Positions 47,121-59,300 of a stretch of 64,000 nucleotides of DNA are shown one piece after another. Positions within the stretch are counted from its first letter, which is position 1. Every line of letters begins with the position of its first letter. A program made the position numbers and the translations under genes. Source of the DNA: Spisula solida (Eukaryota > Mollusca > Bivalvia > Venerida > Mactridae); assembly GCA_947247005.1 (NCBI GenBank), contig OX365951.1:33314899-33378898 (forward strand), given 5' to 3'. The notes under the pieces are model-generated. The model did no database searches. It saw only the letters and a program-made list of their open reading frames with translations, and was not told where the DNA came from.

Positions 47121-49009
47121 ATAATGTCAATATTACCGACATAAATCTGTCTACATAAATTCTTGTCCTTTCTACAAGTGAAATCTAAATGAGTATGCAG
47201 CAGATATGAATTACTAAATCATGATGACGAAAACAAAACAACATCGAAAATAGATTTATACGAGTAGCGTGTAAGTTGTAGAGGAAACTCATTCAAGCTA
47301 TGTGTTATTAATGATGCTTCATATACCGGAAGTGATTGCTTAAGCACGCCTAGATGACGTTGGTATTTTACTTACTAATTTCCCATTGTTACTTTGAAAG
47401 TGATTCATATTAATATTTCTTATGAAAGATATTTTCCTTTCTCATTCCAGGAGGGATAAAGTTATAAGGGACCCCCACCTTTCCAAGACGGGCATCTACT
47501 CACGTAAGTTGGCAGAGCCAGATTTTCTGGAATATCAGCTACCGTAAACTAGCATTTCCACTAGCAAGACTCCGCTTTACCACAAGTGAAGGAAGCTGTC
47601 GTTCCCTATTTCACGAAAACACATAACCCTCGTAATAAGGAAATCGCATTCGAATTAGCGTTTGGTGATAAAAGCATTTTGAAACTAGTATGCGTCTGAT
47701 TATCAAAACATTTTGAGACTAATATGCATCTATAGAGTACGGATAATTAAAGATAGAGTGAGACGTACAGTTGCCAAGTCCACTCTTACGGTGTAAAACC
47801 AATTATAAAGGCTAATCCAGACATATATAATTTCAATGCTGAACTAAAATGCTTAATTCGCTATGCATGTACAGACAATGGTTGTAATATTTTATGTACA
47901 CATGTAATATGACGTCACTCTAACGTTATCCTAACTTCATACATGTAGTACCAACCGAGTAGGCAGAATATATTCGTATTATATTATATGCAACACTTAT
48001 ATATACATAAATATCGCCTGATACGTTTTGTCACTTGTTTCACTGTAATAAATCCACTGCATACAATAATAATTATGATAATACACTAGTGTAATAAAGC
48101 TTCGTCTAATTTGTACGTTTAGGATAGTCAAAGAAAGCAGCTTTTTATACATGTTTCGGCCGGAAAAGTCAACAAGTGATAAAAAGAACATTACAGTTAC
48201 GTCTTTCCACATTGAATTTATTAAACTCGTTCAGTAAAATTGATAACATGTTTTACAAGGCTATTTTAATAAATTCGATATGAAAGACACTGTTGCAACA
48301 TCGTCTTTGTTTCAAATGCATTACATTCCCAAACAATCAAGATTAAAATATTCTACAGAATGTGTGTAGTAAGATTACGGACGAATTACAATTCCTGATT
48401 ATTTCCCAAGTACCCGGCGTTACATGGAATTTGATCAAATAAGTCATTTTCCTGTACTTAATCTGCGGAGCTAATTGACATATAATGTAAAATCTTTCCA
48501 CATTCACGCCATGCCGGTTTTGATAAAAACGTCAAAGTGCCGACAACTTGTGTGCAAATGTTTATTATATAATATCACATGTGAGTAATCAGTCATGTTT
48601 TATCAATTGCCCTACATTAGTTACTCCTTGTGCACACTTGTTGTAATGCAGCAAAGTGTCTTTCTGTGCGAGTTTCCCGTGGTTAAATGAGACTCCATAA
48701 AACCATTTAGTTGGTTAAATACAGTTTGTTCAGCCAGATTTTCATCTAAACTGCACTTTTGATTGTTATATTGAGGACTATTAATATCATTTGGCACATA
48801 TTTAGCGACTTTACGTGGTGTTTACGTGTACAGTTATCGCATGCATTTAAGTTTATGTCAATGCCTTCTTAATATGCAGTTTTTGGCGTAACGACGTTGG
48901 CACCCATAATATGATAATAGGTTATTCCCCTCACCTATATATTAAAACTTGCACTATTTACCCGTGTATTACATGCACAATGTTTGTTGTAACAATCATG
49001 TCGTATACT

Positions 49010-49320
49010 TCAGGGAACTTGACGTTCGGTCAATGTGGCCCGGGTTTCATCTTGGCTTTTGATCAATGTGACACTGGTTCCATCTTGGCCTGTAATCAAT
49101 GTGACACTGGTTCCATCTTGGCATGTAATCAATGTGGCGCGGGTTCCATCTTGGCCTTGATCAATGTGGCACTGGTTCCATCTTTGTCTGTTATCAATGT
49201 GGCGCGGGTTCCATCTTGGCATTCGATCAATATGCGCGGGTACCATCTTGGCGTTCGAACAGTATGGCGCGGGTTTCATCTTGACGTTCGGTCAATCTCG
49301 ATGTTCGATCAATGTAACGA
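49010..49320. repeat. 33-bp minisatellite in copy A, about 9 units
   Basis: The unit is GGTTCCATCTTGGCCTGTAA then TCAATGTGGCACT. A plus-strand frame from 48,911 runs into the array (140 codons) and reads GSILACNQCGT repeats until a unit of irregular length shifts it. The lead-in MIIGYSPHLYIKTCTIY is shared with copy B. Confidence 0.9.
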
Positions 49321-50340
49321 TGAGAACGGCTGATGTATTCTCTATGACCACTGGATTCGAAGACTCGGTCTCACGATTGGTTGCTGTTCCAACGAACAGA
49401 ACACCACGGGTTGACGATAATAGTATTAGCGGATAATATCACCGAGCAAAGAACCAAGCTATTGAACGAGAGCTATTATGGTGCTTATTTCGTTATGCAT
49501 TTTACAATTACTAAATAAATCGGCTAACAACATTGCGAATCTTAATTCGCGCATGGGTGAAGTCAAATAATTATTGTGCAATCAACATCTTAACCAAGAG
49601 CAATCCAGATGATTTAGTGAAAATTAATGACCATACTTGAACGATCGCATTAATTTGATTTTTGTGTGAAGAAAGTTTGTATCTTAAGTGTCTGAACTAT
49701 TATATAATCTAATATTAACTGATAAAATACAATAACACCTAGCAGCTGCTATGAATTCCATTTTAATCCAACATCGAGTTTTACTCTACTGACATGACAG
49801 AAGCCCGGTAGCAAATATATTACATACAGACCGCCTGTTTTCCTAATATCTTCAGCTATTAGAAATAAATCTACTCTCCCGATTTGTATTTTGAAAGATT
49901 CGTGTACCAGACTGTGTCAATCCGGACGCCAGACTTTGTCCGTATATCCGGGTTTATGACAATATGATTCGTGTTTCCAGGCAATCAAAGAAGACAACCC
50001 GAGGGCATGCGTTCGCTCTGTTAGTATGACAACTGTTTGCGCTTGCCCTCGGGAAGTTAAAGTTATCTCTGGCATTTTCAAACCTCTTATTTATTCCGTA
50101 ATCCATTTAATCTATCAGATCTTTCCACTAATATAATCAATAAACATGTACTTGACGAAAATATAAATTGTCATTTCATTTGATGGTATTAAAACCAACA
50201 TTTTACTCCACTCCAAAGTGAATTTATACATTTTATTTACTGTACTACATTAAATATATTCATAATGGTATTGAAATGAAATGGTGAAATCAGTGATTTG
50301 TTTTAAAACACCATGTCAATGAAAAGAACGCATACCGAGA

Positions 50341-53300
50341 AAATTGATAAAATTAGGGTAAATTGTTGCATGGCAACAAAATAACACAGAACTAGTGACT
50401 ATTCTGAAATAATTGCTCCTTATTTTTTGCGATATGCTATTCTACAGGATACACATGTTAGTTGTAATAAATCACGCAATATAAGATGAACTAAACTGTT
50501 GAACTACAACAGATTCAATCTCCCTGTCGCTGGCGCGAACGCATATCCATTAGTGATGTTCTTTGGTTGCTTTGTAACTATATTTATATGGTTATATCCG
50601 ATGACAGAAAAATTTGTTGAAACGACTTAAACACAACAGTTTGTGTATTATCAAAAAATAGATTTGAATAAACTCAGTACAAAAAGAAACGTAAGTTGGA
50701 ATGTAATGGGCGTTTCCTACATACAACCGGGATATAGATAACAAAACAGATACTCATCTAAACGTTTATTATTCAATAAGCTCACATCACAAGTGAGTTG
50801 TTGGAACGAATTAATATCCATGAACAAAATTGTGATTTTAATGAAACATGTACACAAATTGTCAATAGTGTGGAATGTCAAAACAACAAAATGAAAAATG
50901 GAGGATTTTTGTTCAAAAATCAAATTATCAAAAAAAACGACCTGTTCACATACCCATGGTTCCCAATGGTGAGTCTATCTCATTTGGTCGCCAACCGGAA
51001 GCGATTCCTCAGGTGTGCAAACCTGATATAGACATGCAGTCTTTGCGTAGTTACACGTAGACTATCGGGTATTGGTCTTTCTTTTACACTACCCGTTGCT
51101 TTTTAATGTGGCAGTAGACGGGATAGTGTGTCAAGACTACGGTTAAACCGTCATGTGACGTCAGGTTTATTGATGCCAGCACTGAGGAGACAAATAACCC
51201 GGTTACAGACATCATCAGACAGCCGTCCCATAGTTCCAAGTGACTGTATTTGAAAGATGAACATTTATTTTACAGTGGCTGTCCACTATCTACAGGGATA
51301 TAATGATTTCTGCAATCAAATTATTCATGCGTCTCCTGATTAGTTTTCGATTTAGTTGTAAATTATTGGAATTAGGCCAGAAATCTTTCTTTGCTGTCAT
51401 CCAACCTAAAGGTGTAGAACTTTGCTAACTATCACAAACGTTTCTGAATGTTAGCAGGTTGGTTTGATAATACAATTTTATATATACAGTACTATATTTA
51501 TATTTGCCTATATGCAATATTTTTTCTTGTTTTGTTTAAGTGGACGAATAAGTTGGGACCAATGCCCTAAATAGACTCCAAATTGGGCCTACTTAATTCC
51601 GTAAAAATCGTTTACGCAATGGTCACTTCCGGTGACTTTTAGGTGCAATATTTACAATCATGTAATATATACTTTCGCTTTCGAAATGTGTTGATTATAT
51701 CCAGTTTATATCAGTACTGCAAGGCAATATCTTCTGGAGGTCAGAATCGATGGACCACGTGAATTTCGATGAAAGCCATAATCTGCGACAGGTGTCTTAG
51801 TATAGGTATATGGGCAATATATAATAGGTATTACACCAGCCTGATCATGGTTGATGCAGATTGTCTACTCAAATACCAGACTGACATAAAACAAACAGGG
51901 AAATGCGGACAACGTCAAGATGATACTAGAAGGAACAATATTTAACTGTTGTCTAGTTTTAACAATGTCATTTCTATCTTGTTTCCATGTACCGAATGTC
52001 ATTCTTTGACATAAGTTGTTACCGAAATGATGTTAACACCGCATGCGTTTCCGTGCATGAACTTCATTGCGAGGCTTTAATTGATATAAAGTGTTGTGTC
52101 TAAATTTGTAAAGGATCTCTTGCGACCTGATATCGACATGTCAAGTACACAAGCATGCGTAGATATACATTCTAACTCTTTAATGTCAAACGACGACGTT
52201 CTCTACAGCGAATGTAGGCAGACATACACCCATAGGTTTATGGGAAATTAATTGCATTTTACGCAAAGAATCTTGTTTAACAAACGTGAGGTAATACTCG
52301 TGTTAACATCTGTACATATCTCACTAATGATGTGCACATTCCACAGAGTATGCGCATTGTTCTAATACATCATTGTACAAGCGTCTAACGACCATCCTGA
52401 CTGGACCTTTGACATTGTCTCTTCTTATGTGTGTGTGTATGTGTGCAGCCAACATCGAAATACAGCACTAAGGAATACCGAACATGTACATACACTGCCC
52501 AAATTTAAGACGAGAAATACTTTTGTACGCGGTGCAATGATTGTGATAATGATGAATAAGGTATTGATGTTTATCCTGATATAAACAATGAGGAAGGCTT
52601 TTATTATATAAATCTACACATGTATTGTCATAAATATAGACCAAATCGCACAGTGGAATATCATCTGACAGATTACATTTTCAGTATCATGCATGTATGA
52701 TGTGTTATATGCCGAACAAAATGCCTACGTCAATGCCGTCATTACGTAAACAATTACCTTATTTGGAAGGACGTTGTATTATACACGTATGTCGAAAATA
52801 TGCCGACACTAATGGTGTATACTGATAATAATAGTGATAATACAGACCATGATATTGATCCTGTTAATGATAAATATGATGATGTCACTAATGGGTGGTA
52901 CAAATATAATTATTTGGTTTGAATGATACGGTTGGCAAAGATGATACAAATTTTTGCGATAAGGTTGATGCAGATATGTAGATGATGAGGATAGTAGTTG
53001 CATCAATAATGAATATAAACCTGTTTTATTATGAGATTCGGCATATTTCGGTCGTAAAACATGTGACTTTCCATATAGACTATCAAATTCGTTGAATAAG
53101 TTTGATAAAACGCATTTTATTACTTCAATTAACTCGTTTAATAAATTAAATTGAAAAGTCACTCGTGCAATATCCTCTATATAATAAATACTATAACACC
53201 CAATGTGATAATATAACATGCAAATGTCATAATATCATATCATAGATCTATAACAAAAAAACAACCCACAATGGAAATATGAAATGATTTCATCTTATTT

Positions 53301-53765
53301 TATTGTGCTATCCTTTTCTGTATTATGACATAGCATTTACGCATGACATTATGTGTTATTGTTGTTGGTATGGTTTTGATGAGTTGCCGTGAGTGTGCAT
53401 ATTTTCTTCAGACGCAAATTTATCCATTTATCTAGTAGAGATATGTTTGACTCCATGAATATACGAACAGTTATAGCAAAACAGCACTAACGTATGATAA
53501 ATTGTAACGCACGCCATCTGACTAAAGACATTAACTTTAACATGATCTGTATAGCAACATTGTTTTCGGAGACTGAATTGCATTCTGTTTATTTCAAAAC
53601 AAAAATCTGGAGTTGAAAGTTCGTTCAATGTGTTCAGCTATATTAAAATATTTTAGTGATTTTCTTAAAATGAAATCGATGAAGTATCTCTTAGATCCAA
53701 ATTCACACATGATCATAAATGTATTTTATATGAGTGCAGACAACTTAATTGTAATTGTTTTTTAC
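50341..53765. other. Spacer between copies A and B, no recognised gene
   Basis: AT-rich DNA. Its relation to the repeat unit is unknown, because copy B leaves the window at the point matching 50,340. The 136-codon minus-strand frame at 53,219-52,809 is low-complexity (Ile/His-rich) and unlikely to be coding. Confidence 0.4.
50798..51060 (+). pseudogene. Unrecognised possible exon remnant with a poly-A frameshift
   Basis: Two overlapping plus-strand frames join at the A8 run near 50,931. The first gives HEQNCDFNETCTQIVNSVEC then NNKMKNGGFLF. The second gives RPVHIPMVPNGESISFGRQP then EAIPQVCKPDIDMQSLRSYT and a stop. The second piece has mixed, gene-like composition and a proper stop. I know no matching family. 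It could be the last exon of a host gene or pseudogene, or chance. Confidence 0.2.
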
Positions 53766-54605
53766 TCATGCGTTGTTCAGATATTTTTAGAAACTTGAAA
53801 ATAAAAGTTTTGTCTCCTATGTACAGAATCCGTTTGTATTTTAATTTGGTTGAGGTGATGTGCTTTCGCTTTCGTATGAATAATGTGATTGTGCAACATA
53901 TATTAACAGTTTATTGCAATCAGCGTGTATGCTATACATCATCCACTAACAACAAACAACCATAGTCATGCAGTGTAACGCCCACACGCTGCTGATAAGA
54001 GCAAAGCGAAACATTATTCTTCCTACTTATACGAGTATCTCAATGTTAGCGAAATAATTAACTATTGGTTACGAATCAAATTTAGAGAAATGAGCATTAT
54101 TACAGCCTAATGTCTCAGTGTCACATGTAAACATATAGAGCGTTACTCGATGAACTTTCAATGAATGTGATTAAAAATGGGATTGATCAAAACTGTTAAT
54201 GCATTCATGACAACTATTTATCATTAAAATGTATTTCTGTCTTTCATGGTTTCCCTTAAAAGGAATTATATTCATATGAGTATTGAATTTATTTCCTATG
54301 TAGATAATATTAGTGGGGGGTGTGCTATGTGCAGGCGTGTGCGTGTTTGAGTATGTGTATGTTCTAGACGCACATTTATATGCTGAGATTGTGGTTTATG
54401 ACAATACTTGTTTATACTAAAAGTTAAGTGTCACATATTGTAAGGGGCGTTGCTGGTAATACATTGAATAAAAGTACCTTTCGTGCTATGCTACTTCTGT
54501 TCTCTGCTACATTCCCCGTCCGACTTTATATTATCATTTCGCAGTATGTCGTGATTTTAGTTTAGCACATCAGTTCTGACGCCTTAAAAGAAACCACACC
54601 ATCTA

Positions 54606-54828
54606 ATGCTCAGGTCACATTTGCCCTACGAGCTTCTTACGAGCTCCATACTAGTTGATTTTAGCAAACGGATATCGTTCGAGTGCACCTCTTTATATCG
54701 TTCGTAGTCCGTTCGAGCTGTAACCAGACACTAAGAACATACAAAAACCGTAAGGATTTCAAAAATTGTGAACTCGTACGAGTTGATAAATTCGTACGGA
54801 TATCGTTCGAGCTTTGAGACCGTAGCAT
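54606..54828. mobile_element. 223-bp MITE in copy B with ATGCT ends and a TA target duplication
   Basis: The left ATGCTCAGGTCACATTTGC and the right (TGAGACCGTAGCAT) are an imperfect inverted pair, with TA on each side. Copy A has the plain site (CACCATCTTATCCATATAAA near 38,350). The interior is rich in ATCGTTCGAG and CTCGTACGAG words, some inverted. Confidence 0.75.
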
Positions 54829-54943
54829 TATCCACATAAACAAAAATATACCATACACCTTCAGGGGGGTGTTGACACAGTTGTATTCAGTAAGCAAATT
54901 TGAATAAACAAGGGAGTGACATATTTATACAAGTCAAACAGTT

Positions 54944-56068
54944 CCTGCGAGCAAATGATGTACCGACTTTATTTGACAGAGAATTGACAGGATCCTCGAC
55001 CTTCTATCTGCATAATTCAACAGCTGATGGGTATAAAATTAAGCATGAACATCTCAAAATTGTGAAAAAAATAAGCGCGATAGGCCGGTAGCTTTCAAAT
55101 TGGGAAATTTATATGCACGATAATTTGACATACGAAATTTATCAAGAAATTGTTAAATAATTTCATGTATAACAAACCAATTTTCAAGACACATACTTGC
55201 ATATTGTGACTTCCCTGTTCCATATAATATTTATATGCTTATAAATAAAACCTCGTATCAGTCCATTAAAAGGTATTGTCATAAGACATGTTTTCAGTGT
55301 TGAACAATATCAAAGATCATAAATCAATTCCGATAATTCCATGACAATAGACAAGAGACATTTAGAATTTTAAGTCTCTGAATAGACATTAACACTGAAT
55401 GGTAATTTTCCTTATATGACTCTGGAGACCAAAAGAAAATGTATATGTGGTTAATTTTATCAAGGGAAACAACCAGCACTAATTTTACCAGCTGATCCTA
55501 AAAAGATCCTAAAATAATTTACGGAGCGAAGTGCCGGGTACGAATTGTGTTGAGTACCGAAAAAAATATTCAGGACGAACGGTTGGAAGTGGTACGAAAG
55601 TGTTGAGTATGAAACGTTAGCGAAGAATTTATTCAACGATAAAACGATCTAAATTCGTGTTTAATACTCTTTTAATCGAGTTGCGTGTACATTTTTATCG
55701 TATGGACGGGTTTTGAGGATAATTTTGTAGTTCTTTCTAAGAATTTTGACTTGCCCGGGCCAACATACGTCAGCCATCGTTTTGCATAAGAAAATTATCG
55801 GTTGCGTAAAAATACCGATCAGGTGTTGGTTAACACCCAAACTTCCGTAATCCTGACACATTAACCATAGAACTAACCTATTTTCGTTCAAGAAATATTT
55901 GAAATCTTGTAACGACCGGTTTGATTAGTCTGGTTCACGACATTCTTACAAAATGCATCATTTTTATTTTTTTTTTGAAATCGTAAACCATCGAGAACAG
56001 GTCATGTGTCCCTCCATTGACTTTTTACTTTGAGCTATCCAATATTCCTGCTCGCTCAAGCTCGCAGG
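54944..56068. mobile_element. 1.1-kb insertion in copy B with CCTGCGAGC inverted ends
   Basis: Copy A is uninterrupted at the matching point (ATAACAAATTAGTTTGTGTT near 38,465). The extra DNA in B starts CCTGCGAGC and ends GCTCGCAGG, a perfect but only 9-bp inverted pair. A short frame near the left end (DRELTGSSTFYLHNSTADGY) is unrecognised. Superfamily unknown. Confidence 0.55.
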
Positions 56069-58206
56069 TAATAAGTTTGTTTTTTATTAGACATATTTAA
56101 TTTTGAATTTGCTAATACTTTGCTAATCTTGTCACATTTGTTACAAACTACCTAATGTAGTTAGAAGCTTCAGACATCTATTGCCGGCAGTAAGTTGCTA
56201 TCTTATTTATTTGTTTTTCAGTAGAGGGTCTGTTTACATGAAGTAATATAAAAATGCGCTGGTCATAAAGTCGATAATCAGACCCGCCGCATAAATCTTT
56301 GAAAAGGAATCAGCATACACGTAGTATACCTGAGTACGCCGGTATTGTATGTTTATAATATTTCGATATGATTTAGAATTTATTTTCGTTATACATGTAT
56401 TGATAATGGTAAGGTTTATATGATATTATCAATTTAATGTTTTCTTATATGTTCTATTTTAATGTAAACTTGCAATAAAATGCCATACCATATAAAATTT
56501 CAATGTTGTATGCTACAAAACATTACATCTTACAGCTAATTCTTACACTCAGCATTCAAATATGAAATATCCAAAACGCACTTTAAATTTACAGACCACC
56601 GGGCGGGCGTTGCTTACAAGTTCATCACAACATGCGTTTACAAACACGATGTAACAATTAAATGTAAACAAACGCGTACAGAAAGGTAGTGGATAAGAGA
56701 TACCGCAATATCCACTAGTGTTTTATATGAGCAGAGTGGGAACACTATATATAATGTAATAACCACAAGTGTATATCAAGTACGCGTGCATTAGTTGCGG
56801 TTTATGATAATTACTAATTGTAACCAATTAATGTATCATATGCTTACACGAGTGGTTACAACTTTATCTCACTTTCTAATTATAACGTACGTGGTGGTTT
56901 TAGCTCATCTGAGCACAACATGCTCAATGTAGTCTTTTAAGATAGTTAAGAAGGTTCGTATTGTTCGAAGTTGAGTAATTTACTACCCAATTTAATATTT
57001 ACGTTGAACTTCATACAATATTATACATGTATCAGAGTGGACATTTCATTGTACAAACAAATGTTGAGTCGGTTTCAAGCAAACATTGTGACATTTTGCT
57101 GAAAAATACTAGGTTGTGTGGATAATACATTTTACGACTTGAATGATGTCTTGTTAAATTCGATGAAAGAATAAAACATTTACCATTGTTTTTAACTTTG
57201 CGTTGGCAGATTTCTCAGTCTCGTGGTCATAGCCAAAAATGTCGCCGTATACCATGTGATATATCCACTCTATATATACTTCCAAATAAATTACAAGGCA
57301 CTTAAAAAGTATGATACATAATTGTTTCAAGCAATTGGCTCAATTTAAACACCATACAAAATATGTACTGTTGTTTAAACAACAAAAACAACAAGCAATA
57401 AAAGTACATTTTCGGTTTCATTTACACCTGTGGTGATAGATAATTATATAAAACATATTCTTGTGCTGTAATACGCAGCAACAATAAATCAAACTGCATG
57501 GGAGATATGCTACGTATAGTTTGTTTACTGATTTGTATGATTAATGACAATGTATGTGAGAATAATCATACCTGCTACAATATCAAGGACACATATACAC
57601 ACACGTTATAGTGGACAATTTTGCAATCAGTACGGGAGACAGCAAGTTATTCATAGGCAAAATCGAACAATTACTGATCGATAGCTGTGTTTGTCTCATT
57701 TTTAAAATAAGTTAAGAAATCCAAAAGGATTGATAGAGGATATTGAATTAGTATTGGTTTCATTTTCAATTTATAGAACGAGTTGAATAAAATGATATGA
57801 AGCGAGCTTTGGTGAGCTTTTATTCTACCGAGTTTCATAAATTCTATAATGCATTAACAAGAATTGTATATTATTATTCTATTTATCGAATACCCGATCA
57901 AAATAAGAGAAAGACGACAGTTTAAACATCCATATTTGATACCGCTTATAAAAAGCGCGACATCTTTATAAATAAAGAATGTCAATTGACGTAGTTTGCA
58001 TATTCAATGCTCACCGTTCATTATCACTGTGCATTACGTGTTTTACGGCACTATGATGTGTGATACATAATTATATGTCGCTCATATCTTAGTTTGCATC
58101 GTAACGGATAAGAAGTTGCATTCTATAAGCGTACGCAGTAAAACCATCGGGAGAAAACTATAGTTAAATAAATAAATCAATAAATACACGAATAAATAAA
58201 TACAAT

Positions 58207-58333
58207 AAATAGAGGATCTTGCATGAGTGCTCATTACATGCGAGTTTTATTAAACGAGTGGACAAAAAAAATGTTTTTGTCGACGAGTTTAATAAAACTC
58301 GTATGTAATGAGTAGGAATGTAAGATTCTATTT
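58207..58333. repeat. Long hairpin in copy B, about 60-bp arms
   Basis: The inner 39-bp arms (CTCATTACATGCGAGTTTTA... and its partner) differ at 3 positions. The pairing extends outward with small gaps to AAATAGAGGATCTT / AAGATTCTATTT. The loop is about 8 bases. It is absent from copy A. Confidence 0.88.
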
Positions 58334-58592
58334 ATCACATAACCTTAAAAAATGCACATTAATAGTCAAAAGGATGATGTACGTTGAATATGTTTCAGCC
58401 AAAATTCAGCGGTACAATGAGCGCGACGTCATGGCGACGTTGATATTATCCTGACGTCATTGACGGATCAATGCATGGATTGGCTAACGTCACGTCAAGC
58501 TAATTTAAATATTTATTGCACAGTCTGGGAGTGCCGAACGATATTTACGGCACGGCTTTACGGCACCCCTGGACCGCAGGTTATGTGATAAA
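58332..58592. mobile_element. 261-bp MITE with TTATCACATAACCT ends
   Basis: TTATCACATAACCT at the left is mirrored perfectly (14 bp) by AGGTTATGTGATAA at the right. Inside are GACGTCATGGCGACGT and TGACGTCATTGACG, and near the right end TTTACGGCACGGCTTTACGG. It abuts the preceding hairpin and is absent from copy A. No coding frame. Confidence 0.7.
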
Positions 58593-59214
58593 AATAAATA
58601 AGACCCAACTATAATATAAAATGGTTGCCATTTCGATTCAGCATCCGGGTGGCATTCTTAGCGCCCCACGTACCGTGCCAACCGGAAAGTCTCTCCCTCT
58701 TTATACACGTGTATAAAAGACATAGATTTGTAAACAACGGATCTACCGTTTCTTATTGAATAAAAAATATTAAATGGAAAGAATCACAAGAAAGTTATAG
58801 CAGACCACCGAAACAATTACTGGTAATTTTTGTGTTGTTTGTTGTTTACATAAGCTCGGATATTTCATCTCAGTAACTATCAGGATTCCACGGATAGTTT
58901 GCGAGGTGTTTGACATATTAGCTGGCTGCGAAATAATTGTGTTAACTATGCCATGGTTGCCTGTTTTTGCCGTTTATCTGAAATAAGGTAACATTTAATC
59001 CATGAAATAGAGAGTATGATAGGTATTATTTCTTCATAAAATGTTTGTTTATTTAATTATCTGTTTAGTCTTAATTAAATTTGGTTTATGCGAAACGTAT
59101 AGTCTGGTCACTCCCAATGCCAGACACCAGGCAGGTATATACATTCGGTAATCAGTATATAACTAGACAGCGGTCCATCAGCCGGTCATATCCGAACCAT
59201 GTCTAGTCGGGCTT

Positions 59215-59300
59215 CTGTCGGGATACAATCGAATCTTCCAGCACAACCGGAAAGCGCACGCATTACCCACTTGGTCACGAAAACTGTATGGACAACTCAA
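59215..59300 (-). ncRNA. tRNA-Ser-like remnant, copy B
   Basis: The minus strand reads GTGACCAAGTGGGTAATGCG, close to the Ser tRNA A-box region (TGGCCGAGTGGTTAAGGCG), and then GGAAGATTCGATTGTATCCC, a degenerate B box. It is the counterpart of the block at 46,084 and is better preserved. A tRNA-derived SINE head is the likeliest reading. Confidence 0.4.

Larger units (their letters stand above)
36770..50340. repeat. Long direct repeat, copy A (at least 13.5 kb including insertions)
   Basis: It is colinear with 53,770-64,000 apart from insertions. Anchors include TGTCTCCTATGTACAG (36,839 / 53,810), TGTTACAAACTACCTAATGT (38,540 / 56,141), CACCGGGC with GTTTACAAGC-like sequence (39,208 / 56,598), GCATCCGGGTGGCATTCTTA-like sequence (45,518 / 58,643), ATGCTTCATATACCGGAAGT (47,312 / 60,440), and CACCCATAATATGATAATAG (48,901 / 62,402). 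By eye the copies are roughly 85-90 percent identical outside insertions. The offset is about 17 kb. No conserved protein frame is maintained between them. Confidence 0.9.

Noticed and set aside
52980..53170. Inverted partial copy of the 48.2-kb region of copy A
   Set aside because: A TTTATTAAAC..AATTCGAT-like match over about 70 bp is visible on the opposite strand, but similarity stops at once on both sides and both stretches are AT-rich.
52809..53219. 136-codon minus-strand frame
   Set aside because: Its end is a run of Ile/His/Asn residues from AT-rich simple sequence; there is no sign of coding selection.
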